NCBI GenBank assembly: GCA_002490665.1
Contig: DKUL01000016.1
Coordinates: 1-18,482, forward strand
Reading direction: 5' to 3'
DNA: 18,482 nucleotides
From: Lachnospiraceae bacterium UBA7205
GTDB lineage: Bacteria > Bacillota > Clostridia > Lachnospirales > Lachnospiraceae
Part shown: piece by piece, positions 1 through 9,138 of the stretch
How positions within the stretch are numbered: the first letter of the stretch is position 1
Layout of the letters: every line of letters begins with the position of its first letter
Program-made: the position numbers and the translations under genes
Notes under the pieces: model-generated
What the model saw: only the letters and a program-made list of their open reading frames with translations
The model's database searches: none
Told to the model about the DNA's origin: nothing

Positions 1-1620
1 ATGCCCGGTAAACAGATGGCCATCGATGCGGATCTGAATACCGGAACGATCGATGACAAAGAGGCGAAGGAGAGACGTGACAAGATTCAGCTGGAATCCA
101 GCTTTTTCGGTTCCATGGACGGTGCTGTTAAGTATGTAAAGGGAGATGCGGCAGCAGGTCTTATTATTACGGGTGTCAATATCGTCGGCGGCATCATCAT
201 GGGTGTTTTGAGACAGGGCATGGATATCGGTGCCGCGGCGGATAAGTTTACGATTTTAACAATAGGTGACGGTCTGGTCAGCCAGATTCCTTCACTTCTT
301 ATTTCGTTATCAACAGGTATTCTCGTCACAAAGGGTTCAAAGGAAGCCGACTTTGGGTCTGTTCTTGTAAACCAGTTGTTCGGCATACCGAAAGTTTTGT
401 ATATGGTAGGTGCGGTGCTCGCATTTTTGGGATTGGTGACGCCGCTTAATCCTTTGATTTTCGTTGTCCTGGGAATTATTTTTATCGTGTGCGGGCGCAT
501 GATTGCCTCCACGATTGAAGTGGCAAACATTGAGGCAGAGGCTGACACGGAGGAGGATACGGCAGATGAAATCCGCCGGCCGGAGAATGTCAATTCACTG
601 CTGCAGGTAGATCCTATCGAACTTGAGTTTGGATATGGTATTATACCGCTGGCGGATGTCAACCAGGGCGGCGACCTTCTGGACCGTGTTGTCATGATTC
701 GAAGACAGGTTGCACTTGAGCTTGGTACCGTGGTGCCGATTATCCGTCTGCGTGACAACATCCAGCTGAATCCGAACCAGTATATCATAAAGATTAAGGG
801 AATCCAGGTAAGCGAGGGAGAAATTTTATTTGACCATTATATGGCGATGAACCCCGGTTTCGTCGAGGAGGAGATTTCGGGTATTCCGACATTTGAACCA
901 TCTTTCCACCTGCCGGCGATATGGATTACGGAAAACCAGAGGGAGCGCGCGGAGAGCGTGGGCTATACGGTCGTTGACCCGCCATCGATTATTGCGACAC
1001 ATCTGACAGAAATTATCAGACAGTATCTTGCCGACCTGCTTACAAGACAGGATGTGCAGAATCTTGTCAACAATGTCAGGGAGACCAATCCTTCCCTGGT
1101 GGAGGAACTTGTACCGAAGCTCCTTGGACTTGGAGATATCCAGAAAGTATTACAGAATCTTTTAAAGGAAGGGATATCCGTAAGGGACTTAGTTACAATA
1201 TTTGAAACGCTTGCCGACCATGCGGCATCGACAAGGGATACCGATATCCTGACAGAATATGTCCGCCAGAGTCTCAAGCGTGCCATTTCCAACAAGTACT
1301 TCCCGGTGAACGAGACGACAAGCGTGGTTACACTCGACCCGGGACTTGAGCAGGAGATTATGGGAAGCGTGAAGCAGACAGAACAGGGAGCGTACCTGAC
1401 GCTGGATCCGGAGAAGACAAAGACGATTATTGCGTCTGTGGAATCAGAAGTCGGAAAGCTTGAAAAATTAGGGAAGAATCCAATTATAATAACTTCTCCC
1501 ATAGTCAGAATGTACTTTAAGCGTCTGACGGAGGATTACTATAAGGATTTGGTGGTAGTATCATATAATGAAATTGATTCAAATGTAGAATTACAATCAG
1601 TAGGAATGGTGACAGCATGA
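1..1620 (+). CDS. flhA: Flagellar export gate protein FlhA, 5' end missing
   Basis: FlhA is the membrane ring protein of the flagellar type III export apparatus; its cytoplasmic domain docks chaperone-substrate complexes. The visible 539 residues begin inside the FHIPEP signature region (PGKQMAIDADL at residues 2-12), so the Met at base 1 is internal. The family is usually about 690 residues, so about 150 N-terminal residues lie left of the window. Hydrophobic segments at roughly 50-70, 80-105, 127-145 and 147-168 are the last membrane helices. A charged linker follows (about 175-200), then the large soluble export domain to the C-terminus. The stop codon overlaps the flhF start as ATGA, which implies translational coupling. 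No promoter is visible because the gene is cut by the edge. Confidence 0.97.
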   Translation: MPGKQMAIDADLNTGTIDDKEAKERRDKIQLESSFFGSMDGAVKYVKGDAAAGLIITGVNIVGGIIMGVLRQGMDIGAAADKFTILTIGDGLVSQIPSLLISLSTGILVTKGSKEADFGSVLVNQLFGIPKVLYMVGAVLAFLGLVTPLNPLIFVVLGIIFIVCGRMIASTIEVANIEAEADTEEDTADEIRRPENVNSLLQVDPIELEFGYGIIPLADVNQGGDLLDRVVMIRRQVALELGTVVPIIRLRDNIQLNPNQYIIKIKGIQVSEGEILFDHYMAMNPGFVEEEISGIPTFEPSFHLPAIWITENQRERAESVGYTVVDPPSIIATHLTEIIRQYLADLLTRQDVQNLVNNVRETNPSLVEELVPKLLGLGDIQKVLQNLLKEGISVRDLVTIFETLADHAASTRDTDILTEYVRQSLKRAISNKYFPVNETTSVVTLDPGLEQEIMGSVKQTEQGAYLTLDPEKTKTIIASVESEVGKLEKLGKNPIIITSPIVRMYFKRLTEDYYKDLVVVSYNEIDSNVELQSVGMVTA

Positions 1621-2990
1621 TAATAAAGAAATTTCAGGGAAAAACGAAAGAGGAAGCGCTGGAATATGCAAAGAAAGAGCTCGGCGAGGGAATTGTCGAG
1701 ATGAATGTCAAGACAGTGAAGGCGAAAGGTGTGTTTGGCATTTTTAAGGGGACAAAGATTGAGGTGACAGTCGCCAAGGAAGAAGAAAATGAAAAATATG
1801 GGGCGGTTTCCGCAAAGGAGACGCAAAAGGACGGTGTGGCGGTCACGTTAAGCCAGAATGCGGCACAGGGGAAAATCATCCCCATGAAGCAGCCGGAAAA
1901 GCAGGAGGATGCCACAGAGGATGCAAAGACCGCAATGGAGGCGAAGGCAGTGGGACAGGCGGTCGCGGACGTGCTTGCAACCTTTCCGCCGCAAAAGCCA
2001 GAGGGAAAAGAAAAGGGAAAGACCGACGCAAAGGCGAATGAGCCTACAAAGGAAAATCTCCGGGGAAACGGCCTGGAGGAAAAACTGGACAATCTCCAGA
2101 ATCTGCTTGAAAAACAGCTCTCGCAGCAGGAGGGCAAGTCGCAGCCTGAAGAGGTAAAAAATGCAGAAAGTGACAAAAAGGAAGAGAACACAGAGCGGTC
2201 AAGCTTTTTGAAATTGTTGTACAATAAAATGGTCGACAACGAAATCAATGAAAAGTATGCAAACGAGATGCTTGAGGAAATCGACAGAAACTGTAAGCCG
2301 GATGTCACGATGGATTTTATGCTCTCTGAGATTTACCAGAGGATGATATTGAAGCTTGGAAAGCCTTATGTGATGGACGAAAGCGAAAATGGTCCGAAGG
2401 TCATTTTCTTTGTGGGACCGACGGGCGTTGGCAAGACGACAACAATAGCCAAGATAGCATCCTCTTTTAGGGTGGAGCACAAGAAAAAGGTGGCGCTGCT
2501 CACGGCAGATACATACAGGATTGCCGCTGCGGAGCAGCTGAGAACGTATGCAAATATTCTCGAGGTTCCTTTCCGGGTGGTGTATACTGCAAATGAAATT
2601 ACGGCATCTGTTGAGGATTTTAAGGAGTATGACTATATATTGGTAGATACAACGGGGCATTCGCCCAACAATGAGGCACAGTGTGAGAGCATGGGTGACT
2701 TGATAAGCTCTGTGGACACGACAGCGGATAAGGAAGTGTTCCTTGTGCTGTCAGCTTCCACAAAGTACAGGGATTTGATGAATACTGCCGATACATATAA
2801 AGAAATTACTGATTACAAGTTGATTTTTACAAAACTGGATGAGACTGCCACGTTAGGAAATATCTATAATCTGAAGCTCTATACGGGCGCGACGCTTTCC
2901 TATGTGACATGTGGTCAGAATGTACCAGACGATATTGAATATTTCAATCCACAGTCAACTGTGAAACAGTTGCTTGGAGGAAGGCGCTGA
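1617..2990 (+). CDS. flhF: Flagellar SRP-type GTPase FlhF
   Basis: FlhF is a signal-recognition-particle-family GTPase that acts at the membrane to set flagellar position and number together with FlhG. An N-terminal B domain (about 1-65, MIIKKFQGKTKEEAL) leads into a long low-complexity linker rich in Lys, Glu, Ala and Gln (about 65-195). N and G domains follow: P-loop GPTGVGKT at 267-274, ADTYRIAAAEQL as the SRP-specific motif, DTTGHS at 344-349 in the G3 position, and TKLD at 405-408 as G4. In G3 the usual DTxGR arginine is His348. At 457 residues it is slightly longer than many homologues because of the linker. The start overlaps the flhA stop by four bases, and flhG begins 14 bases downstream behind an AGGAGG ribosome site. 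Confidence 0.96.
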   Translation: MIIKKFQGKTKEEALEYAKKELGEGIVEMNVKTVKAKGVFGIFKGTKIEVTVAKEEENEKYGAVSAKETQKDGVAVTLSQNAAQGKIIPMKQPEKQEDATEDAKTAMEAKAVGQAVADVLATFPPQKPEGKEKGKTDAKANEPTKENLRGNGLEEKLDNLQNLLEKQLSQQEGKSQPEEVKNAESDKKEENTERSSFLKLLYNKMVDNEINEKYANEMLEEIDRNCKPDVTMDFMLSEIYQRMILKLGKPYVMDESENGPKVIFFVGPTGVGKTTTIAKIASSFRVEHKKKVALLTADTYRIAAAEQLRTYANILEVPFRVVYTANEITASVEDFKEYDYILVDTTGHSPNNEAQCESMGDLISSVDTTADKEVFLVLSASTKYRDLMNTADTYKEITDYKLIFTKLDETATLGNIYNLKLYTGATLSYVTCGQNVPDDIEYFNPQSTVKQLLGGRR

Positions 2991-3004
2991 TAGGAGGTTA
3001 GTGT

Positions 3005-3892
3005 ATGGATCAGGCAGAACAATTAAGAAACGTTGTTATAAAAATGAATCCTATTCCAAGACCACTTTCCAGGGTGATAACGGTGACAAGTGGTAAAGGC
3101 GGGGTAGGGAAGTCAAATACATCCATAAACCTTGCATGTCAGTTTAAAAAATTGGGAAAAAGGGTAATTATTTTAGATGCGGATTTCGGACTTGCCAATA
3201 TAGAAATTATGTTTGGGACTGTCCCAAAACATAATCTGTGTGACCTGATTTACCAGGGGAAGGACATCACGGATATCATAACTTGGGGACCTATGGACAT
3301 AGGATTTATATCAGGTGGATCCGGAATTGCGGGTCTGTCAAATTTAAGCCGCGATTATTTGAATTATATTGTTCAGAATCTTGCAAAACTGGACGCGATT
3401 GCCGATATTATTATCATAGATACAGGTGCCGGGATTTCGGATGCAGTGCTGGATTTTCTGGTTGCCAGCGGTGAGATACTGGTGGTGGCGACACCGGAAC
3501 CAACATCCATTACAGATTCCTATTCGCTGTTGAAGGCACTGAACCGGCATCCACGCTTTTCCAGGGAGGATTCGAAAATCATGGTAATTGCAAACAAGGT
3601 ATCAGGGGCAGTCGAGGGTGAGATTATGTATAACAAACTGAACACGGTAGTCAACAGATACCTCAAGCTTCCGACATCTTATCTTGGTGCGATACCGCAG
3701 GATTTTCGTCTTGAGGATGCAGTGATGCAGCAGATGCCGGTAAGCATGCAGAGTCCAAATGCAAAGTCGTCAATCGCATTTGAGAGAATGGCGTATGTCC
3801 TTATGGATAAGGAGTATGACAAGTCCCTTGTAAAGAGAGGCATGGCGGCGTTCTTTTCCCATATTATGGCAGGAAACAAGAAGATGGGATGA
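3005..3892 (+). CDS. flhG: MinD/ParA-type ATPase FlhG, regulator of flagellar number
   Basis: FlhG (YlxH/FleN) is a MinD-like ATPase that stimulates FlhF GTPase activity and limits or positions flagella. Residues 2-8 (DQAEQLR) match the conserved DQAxxLR activating helix known to contact FlhF. The deviant Walker A is at 30-38 (GKGGVGKSN), a switch follows at ILDADFGLANIE, and Walker B is IIIIDTGAG. The C-terminal residues 260-295 contain a likely amphipathic helix (RMAYVLMDKEYDKSLVKRG), as in membrane-binding MinD-family proteins. The length of 295 residues is typical. A strong AGGAGG at 2992-2997 supports the ATG at 3005. It lies between flhF and the PilZ gene in the same operon. Confidence 0.95.
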   Translation: MDQAEQLRNVVIKMNPIPRPLSRVITVTSGKGGVGKSNTSINLACQFKKLGKRVIILDADFGLANIEIMFGTVPKHNLCDLIYQGKDITDIITWGPMDIGFISGGSGIAGLSNLSRDYLNYIVQNLAKLDAIADIIIIDTGAGISDAVLDFLVASGEILVVATPEPTSITDSYSLLKALNRHPRFSREDSKIMVIANKVSGAVEGEIMYNKLNTVVNRYLKLPTSYLGAIPQDFRLEDAVMQQMPVSMQSPNAKSSIAFERMAYVLMDKEYDKSLVKRGMAAFFSHIMAGNKKMG

Positions 3893-3941
3893 TGTCAGGC
3901 GGTACGAAGGAGTGAATGAAATATATAATCAGGAGGAGTCT

Positions 3942-4667
3942 ATGATAGAGAAATTTATATCACCAGGAGATAAGATTGAATTGAAATCGACAGTCAGTGT
4001 GGTGCTTCCTGATGGTACAGAGGGAGTAAAGACATATAGGTCTTCTGTATATGATATTCAGGATGACGGACGACTGGAGCTGGTTATGCCGATGGAGCAG
4101 ACAAAACTTGTTCTGCTTCCGGTAGACGGTGAGTATGATGTGTGTTTTTTTTCGCATGGTGGTATGTATAGGGCGGATGTCAGAATTGTTGACAGGCAGA
4201 AAATAAATGGTACGTATATTCTTGTTGTTGAGATCATCAGCAACCTTCACAAATATCAACGTAGGGAATATTATAGATTTAACTGCATCGTGGATATGAT
4301 GGCGCGGGAGATGAGCAGGCAGGAGGTGGATGCGTTTGCCAGAGGGCTTACGTTTATAGTCTCAGAGGAAAACATGGCGAGGGGCGTTATTGTAGATATC
4401 AGCGGCGGCGGAACCCGGTTTGTCTCAAGACAGAAGTTTGAGGAGGGAAGCATCATCCTGATGAGTTTTGACTTGTCGATTGTGGATAAGGAAAGGTCAT
4501 TCCTGCTGGCGGCGAAAGTAGTTTATTCAGGGGAGATAGAAAACAGGGAAAACGAGTATGAAAACCGTGTAAAGTTTGAATTTATTGACACGATGACACG
4601 AGAAGAGATTATTAAATATATCTTTGACGAAGAAAGAAAAAATAGAAAGAATGGGAAGGGTCGTTGA
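3942..4667 (+). CDS. YcgR-like PilZ-domain c-di-GMP-binding protein
   Basis: This is a 241-residue cytoplasmic protein with an N-terminal YcgR-type beta domain (about 1-100) and a C-terminal PilZ domain. The PilZ binding motifs are intact: RxxxR at R108 and R112 (within QRREYYR) and D/NxSxxG at 152-157 (DISGGG). Known relatives (YcgR, and YpfA/DgrA in Bacillus) bind c-di-GMP and slow or stop the flagellar motor; a brake role here is inferred from family and operon position. The ATG at 3942 is preferred because AGGAGG sits at 3931-3936, five bases upstream. An in-frame GTG at 3912 would add ten residues but has a worse site. The stop TGA overlaps a possible TTG start of cheB. Confidence 0.9.
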   Translation: MIEKFISPGDKIELKSTVSVVLPDGTEGVKTYRSSVYDIQDDGRLELVMPMEQTKLVLLPVDGEYDVCFFSHGGMYRADVRIVDRQKINGTYILVVEIISNLHKYQRREYYRFNCIVDMMAREMSRQEVDAFARGLTFIVSEENMARGVIVDISGGGTRFVSRQKFEEGSIILMSFDLSIVDKERSFLLAAKVVYSGEIENRENEYENRVKFEFIDTMTREEIIKYIFDEERKNRKNGKGR

Positions 4668-4672
4668 ATAGT

Positions 4673-5782
4673 ATGACAATTAACTCAAATGCATCAAAAA
4701 TAAAGAAAAAAATACTTGTAATTGATGATTCTGCACTTATGAGAAGAGTTATGTGTGATATAATAAATTCAGATGAACGGTTCCAGGTAGTGGAGCAGGC
4801 ATTTGACGGTCAGGCAGCATATGAACTCTTAAAAAAGAATCAGTATGATGGCGTTGTCCTTGATGTGAATATGCCCAAGATGAATGGGATTCAGCTTTTG
4901 CGTGCTTTGCAGAGAGACAAGATAAGGGTACGTGTCATGATGGCTAGTACGGATACAAGGGACGGTGCGGCAGTTACGATGGAAGCACTTGACCTTGGGG
5001 CGATTGATTTCATAGAGAAACCAGTCAACATTGTCTATCTGAAGAGCAGCGGGTTTAAGGATAAGTTCCTTGATACGCTTCAGGCGGTTGTCACAAGCCG
5101 CCAGACCAATATTGCTGCGGCTCCGATCGTGACAAGGGAGAAACAGGAGGAGAATACGCAGAAGCTTGTCAATATTGTCAGAAAGACAAAACCTACAGTG
5201 GCAGGACAGAAAATTGTCGCGCTTGCCTGTTCGACAGGAGGACCCAAGGCTCTTCAGAGTGTTGTGCCAAGACTGCCGGCAGAGCTGGCAGCGCCTGTTT
5301 TGATTGTCCAGCATATGCCGAAGGGATTTACCCAGTCACTGGCTGAACGGCTTGATTCACTCAGCAAGATAAAAGTCAAGGAAGCGGCAGAGGGTGATGT
5401 GTTAGAAAACGGTGTGGTATATATATCCATGGGTGGAAAGCACATGAATGTAGCTACCAAGGGCGGAAGGGCAACCATCACCTATACAGATGAACCTCCG
5501 AGGGAGGGAGTAAAGCCGTGCGCAAACTATATGTATGAATCTTTAAAGACGAGCAGTTATGCTCAGGTTGTATGCGTTGTGCTGACAGGTATGGGCGCTG
5601 ACGGAACGAAGGGAATCGTGAATTTGGAAACTTCAAAAAAAATACACGTCATTGCACAGGATGAGGCATCTTCGACTGTGTACGGCATGCCCAAAGCAAT
5701 CGCTGCGACAGGATTGGTCAATCAGGTAGTCGCACTTGATGACGTGGCCCAGGAAATAATAATGAATGTGGGGGTCAGGTAA
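4673..5782 (+). CDS. cheB: Chemotaxis response regulator protein-glutamate methylesterase CheB
   Basis: CheB removes methyl groups from receptor glutamates (and deamidates glutamines) when phosphorylated by CheA. The N-terminal receiver domain shows the acidic pair D18/D19, phospho-acceptor D64 (VVLDVNMPKMNG), the S/T at 92-93 and K116. A linker of about 60 residues leads to the methylesterase domain with the catalytic triad Ser187 (CSTGG), His214 (QHMP) and Asp310 (GMGADG). The start is uncertain: ATG 4673 lies 12 bases after GGGAAGGG, while an in-frame TTG at 4664 would overlap the upstream stop as TTGA and add three residues. The stop codon TAA directly abuts the cheA ATG. Confidence 0.96.
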   Translation: MTINSNASKIKKKILVIDDSALMRRVMCDIINSDERFQVVEQAFDGQAAYELLKKNQYDGVVLDVNMPKMNGIQLLRALQRDKIRVRVMMASTDTRDGAAVTMEALDLGAIDFIEKPVNIVYLKSSGFKDKFLDTLQAVVTSRQTNIAAAPIVTREKQEENTQKLVNIVRKTKPTVAGQKIVALACSTGGPKALQSVVPRLPAELAAPVLIVQHMPKGFTQSLAERLDSLSKIKVKEAAEGDVLENGVVYISMGGKHMNVATKGGRATITYTDEPPREGVKPCANYMYESLKTSSYAQVVCVVLTGMGADGTKGIVNLETSKKIHVIAQDEASSTVYGMPKAIAATGLVNQVVALDDVAQEIIMNVGVR

Positions 5783-7927
5783 ATGGATACTAGTCAATAT
5801 CTTGATATTTTCCTTGATGAATCAAAGGAGCATTTACAAAATCTGAGTGATCAGATTATGGAACTGGAGCAGAATCCTGAAAACATGGATACAATCAATG
5901 AGATATTCAGGGCGGCTCATTCCCTGAAGGGCATGGCGGGAACGATGGGATATAAGAGAATGCAGACACTTACCCATGATATGGAGAATGTGTTTTCAGA
6001 AGTCCGCAATGGTACGTTTAAGGTACAGCCCGGCATGATTGACATACTCTTTAAGAGTCTGGATGCACTGGAGGAGTATGTCAACAATATTCAGCAGACA
6101 ACGGAAGAAGGAACAAATGACAATCAGGATTTGATAGATGCGCTGAACAGCATATTGAAGAACAACGGTGAAGTGAAGGTGGGCGACAGTGCATCTGCCG
6201 CGCCAGCAGCTCCGGCTGCTGAACCCGCAGCACCAAAGGCAGAGAGCGCCACTGCGGATGGTTCGGGCGGCAAAGGCGAAAGATGGCAGGATATTAAGAT
6301 TAATGACACAGAGAAAATGCTGATAGAGAAGGCATACACCGAGGGACTGAAGGTATACGGTGTGACTGTCTATGTTGAGGAGGCATGCGTGCTCAAGGCA
6401 GCGAGGGCATTTCTTGTATTCAAGGCCCTTGAGAAGCTCGGTGAGATTATAGTATCATCGCCGACAGCACAGGATATAGAAGATGAAAAGTTTGAGCTTA
6501 CGTTCAGCCTTATTTTCATATCAGGGAACACTGCTGATGAGATAAAGGATGCAGTTAAGAGTGTCTCCGAGATAGAGGAAGCATTTTGTGCAGAGTATAA
6601 GATGGCGGCAGCACCGGCTCCTGTGGCAGCGGAAACTGCAAAGGTAGAGGTAAAGGCTCCTGAGGAAGTAAAGGCGGCAGCACCGGCTCCTGCGGCAGCA
6701 CCAGCAGCACCGGCAAAGCCTGCGGCTGCGGCATCAACGACAAAGCCGACAGCGTCGGCGAAGCCAGTGGTGAACAGAACTGTCAGGGTGGATATCGAGA
6801 AGCTTGACAACCTGATGAATCTGGTCAGTGAGCTTATTATTGCAAAGAATTCCTTGATTTCAGCGACTGCGGCAGAAGGCAAGGGGGATAACAATTCCGT
6901 AAATGAACAGATAGAATATCTTGAGAGTGTAACGACAAACCTTCACGAATCTGTCATGAAGGTGCGAATGGTGCCAATCGAGAGTGTTGTGGCAAAGTTC
7001 CCGCGAATGATTCGGGATTTGTCCAAGAAGCTTGGCAAAAAGATGGAGCTGTACATGACAGGCGAGGATACAGAGCTTGACCGTACTGTTGTTGATGAAA
7101 TTGGCGATCCGCTGATGCATATGCTCAGAAATTCGGCAGACCACGGCCTTGAGCCAAATGATGTCAGGGTTGCAAACGGCAAGCCTGAAGTTGGTTCTAT
7201 TTTTCTTGATGCCTATCAGGATGGAAACAATGTCGTGATTGCAGTGCGGGACGACGGTGGCGGAATCAATGTGGAGGCTGTCAGAAACAAGGCGATTGAG
7301 CGCGGCACTGTAACGCCGGAGCAGGCTGAGACGATGACAGAGAAAGAGATTATTGACCTCCTGTTCCTGCCAAGCTTTTCAACCGCAAAAAAAGTGTCCG
7401 ACGTGTCAGGCCGAGGCGTGGGTCTTGATGTGGTGAAGTCAAAGATCGAGTCGCTGAGCGGCGAGGTCGAGGTAAAGAATCATTTTGGGGAAGGTTCTTC
7501 ATGGATTATCAGACTTCCTCTGACACTTGCGATTATACAGGCGCTCATGGTTGTTGTCGGTGATGAAAAATATGCGATAGCGCTTGGGTCGATTCAGACT
7601 ATAGAGGATGTTTTGCCGGAGGATATCAAGCTGGTGCAGGCAAAAGAAGTAATCCATATCCGCGGGACGGTTATTCCGATTATCCGATTGAGAAATGTTC
7701 TTGATATTCCGTCCGCAGAGGAAAACAGCAATAAAAACCTTACAGTTATTATTGTTAAGAAGGGTGACAAGCTGGCAGGCTTGGTTGTGGATGAGCTTAT
7801 CGGACAGCAGGAAGTGGTTATCAAGTCCATGGGCAAATATATCAAGGTGCCAAAGATGATAAGCGGTGCTACCATTTTGGGCAATGGCGAAGTGGCGCTG
7901 ATTCTTGATACCAATGCATTGATATAA
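5783..7927 (+). CDS. cheA: Chemotaxis histidine kinase CheA
   Basis: CheA is the kinase of the receptor array and phosphorylates CheY and CheB. Five domains are visible over 714 residues. P1 (Hpt) has the phosphorylated His46 in AAHSLKG. P2, about 165-270, is the CheY/CheB docking domain. P3, the dimerisation helices, begins near 331. P4 is the ATPase, with the N box near 449 (NSADHGLE), DDGGG near 490 and GRGVGLDVV near 543. P5, the CheW-like domain, runs from about 575 to the end. P1-P2 and P2-P3 are joined by Ala/Pro-rich linkers, the second containing a duplicated segment. There is no gap after cheB, so translation is probably coupled. Confidence 0.97.
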   Translation: MDTSQYLDIFLDESKEHLQNLSDQIMELEQNPENMDTINEIFRAAHSLKGMAGTMGYKRMQTLTHDMENVFSEVRNGTFKVQPGMIDILFKSLDALEEYVNNIQQTTEEGTNDNQDLIDALNSILKNNGEVKVGDSASAAPAAPAAEPAAPKAESATADGSGGKGERWQDIKINDTEKMLIEKAYTEGLKVYGVTVYVEEACVLKAARAFLVFKALEKLGEIIVSSPTAQDIEDEKFELTFSLIFISGNTADEIKDAVKSVSEIEEAFCAEYKMAAAPAPVAAETAKVEVKAPEEVKAAAPAPAAAPAAPAKPAAAASTTKPTASAKPVVNRTVRVDIEKLDNLMNLVSELIIAKNSLISATAAEGKGDNNSVNEQIEYLESVTTNLHESVMKVRMVPIESVVAKFPRMIRDLSKKLGKKMELYMTGEDTELDRTVVDEIGDPLMHMLRNSADHGLEPNDVRVANGKPEVGSIFLDAYQDGNNVVIAVRDDGGGINVEAVRNKAIERGTVTPEQAETMTEKEIIDLLFLPSFSTAKKVSDVSGRGVGLDVVKSKIESLSGEVEVKNHFGEGSSWIIRLPLTLAIIQALMVVVGDEKYAIALGSIQTIEDVLPEDIKLVQAKEVIHIRGTVIPIIRLRNVLDIPSAEENSNKNLTVIIVKKGDKLAGLVVDELIGQQEVVIKSMGKYIKVPKMISGATILGNGEVALILDTNALI
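6604..6692 (+). repeat. Direct repeat in the CheA P2-P3 linker
   Basis: A 20-base unit, GGCGGCAGCACCGGCTCCTG, occurs exactly at 6604-6623 and again at 6673-6692. Both copies encode AAAPAP-type residues of the flexible linker between the CheY-binding domain and the dimerisation domain. It looks like local expansion of a low-complexity Ala/Pro tract and not a regulatory element. Confidence 0.8.
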
Positions 7928-7970
7928 TCCTAACTTGTATGGATGAAAAAGGAAAGGCAGGGCATAGAAC

Positions 7971-8468
7971 ATGGATGAAGTAAAAGTAATGGACGAACAG
8001 AAGCGGAATGCGAGTCTCAATCGTCCCACGGAACGCAATACAACACAGTTTATCGTGACACAGCTCGGCGGTGAGCAGTATGGCATTGATATCAAGTACA
8101 TATCTAATATTATAAGGATGTCAAAGATTACGAGGGTTCCGAAGGTACCAGATTATATTAAGGGCGTAATTAATGTGCGTGGTGTCGTTATCCCGACACT
8201 CAGTCTCAGGCTGAAGATGGGGCTTCCGGAAGATGAAGTTACAAAGCGGACGCGTATTATTATCCTTACACTCGAACAGCACGAATCAATTGGCGTGATG
8301 GTTGATGAGGTCAAAGAGGTCGTGACGCTTGACGAGGAGCATATTGAGCGTATCGGGTATGAAAAGGATGAAAAAGAGAGATTTCTTTCCGGTGTCGGCA
8401 AGGCGGACGGAAAGCTGATTTCACTACTTGATATTACATCAGTACTCTCGGAGATAGTTGACGTATAA
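7971..8468 (+). CDS. cheW: Chemotaxis scaffold protein CheW
   Basis: CheW links chemoreceptors to the CheA P5 domain in the membrane-associated signalling array. The 165-residue protein is a single CheW beta-barrel domain: QFIVTQLGGEQYGIDIKYI near the start, then VPKVPDYIKGVINVRGVVIP, the characteristic ligand-array motif. It resembles the C-terminal domain of CheA just upstream. An N-terminal extension of about 20 polar residues precedes the domain. The ATG at 7971 follows AGGAAAGG at a rather long distance; an in-frame ATG at 7989 would drop six residues. It lies 43 bases after cheA in the same operon. Confidence 0.95.
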   Translation: MDEVKVMDEQKRNASLNRPTERNTTQFIVTQLGGEQYGIDIKYISNIIRMSKITRVPKVPDYIKGVINVRGVVIPTLSLRLKMGLPEDEVTKRTRIIILTLEQHESIGVMVDEVKEVVTLDEEHIERIGYEKDEKERFLSGVGKADGKLISLLDITSVLSEIVDV

Positions 8469-8517
8469 CCTCTATTAAAATGTGACTTTTGAATTAAGGA
8501 AAGGCTTAGGTTTTATC

Positions 8518-9138
8518 ATGGCGGAAAATATAAGTTTCGAGAGAGTTACGACGGAATATTATGATGTCTTAAAGGAACTGGGAAACATCGGGGCAGGCAA
8601 TGCGACTACAGCGCTTGCCCAGATGCTTCAGACAAAGGTGGATATGAAGGTTCCACAGGTAAGGCTTCTTGACTTCAAGGATGTCGGTGTAGTCATGGGT
8701 GGAGAAGAGCAGCTTGTTGTGGGTATCTATCTGGCAGTAGAGGGGGATATTACAGGCAGTATTATGTTCATTTTGGAACAGAATGCTGGCAAATCGCTTG
8801 TGTCAAAGCTTATGGGAATGCCACCATCAGAGAGTGGCTTTAGCGAGATAGAGATATCAGCGATGAAAGAGATTGGCAATATTATTACAGGGGCTTATTT
8901 AAATTCGCTGGCTCAGATGACGAATCTTAAGATGATTCCATCCGTGCCGGACTTAAATATTGATATGTTGAATGCAATTTTAAGCGTACCGGCAATAGAG
9001 TTTGGAATCATAGGCGATCAGATCCTTCTGATACAGACTGTATTTACGGATGATGTGGATTTGAATGGTTATTTTATCCTTATGCCGGATCTTGACTCAT
9101 ACTCAAAGATGTTGGGAGCATTGGGAATGCCAATATAA
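8518..9138 (+). CDS. cheC: CheY-P phosphatase CheC
   Basis: CheC dephosphorylates CheY-P and is stimulated by binding CheD; it belongs to the CheC/CheX/FliY family. The two catalytic signatures are both intact: E20 and N23 in LKELGNIGAGN, and E118 and N121 in MKEIGNIITG, as expected for an active CheC with two pseudo-symmetric sites. The 206-residue length is typical. ATG 8518 is chosen because it begins at the conserved domain and follows an AGG at 8508-8510. An in-frame GTG at 8482 would add 12 unsupported residues. Confidence 0.95.
   Translation: MAENISFERVTTEYYDVLKELGNIGAGNATTALAQMLQTKVDMKVPQVRLLDFKDVGVVMGGEEQLVVGIYLAVEGDITGSIMFILEQNAGKSLVSKLMGMPPSESGFSEIEISAMKEIGNIITGAYLNSLAQMTNLKMIPSVPDLNIDMLNAILSVPAIEFGIIGDQILLIQTVFTDDVDLNGYFILMPDLDSYSKMLGALGMPI

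Noticed and set aside
87..788. Long minus-strand open frame opposite flhA (233 codons)
   Set aside because: It is Ser/Thr/Ile-rich antisense shadow of a well-supported gene; no ribosome site or known family.
3912..3941. GTG start for the PilZ protein
   Set aside because: AGGAGG is placed for the ATG at 3942, and the extra ten residues show no domain.
6370..6894. Ala/Ser-rich minus-strand frame opposite cheA
   Set aside because: Its composition simply mirrors the Ala/Pro linker of CheA on the plus strand.
8482..8517. GTG start for CheC
   Set aside because: The added residues do not belong to the domain, and the ATG at 8518 fits the family start.
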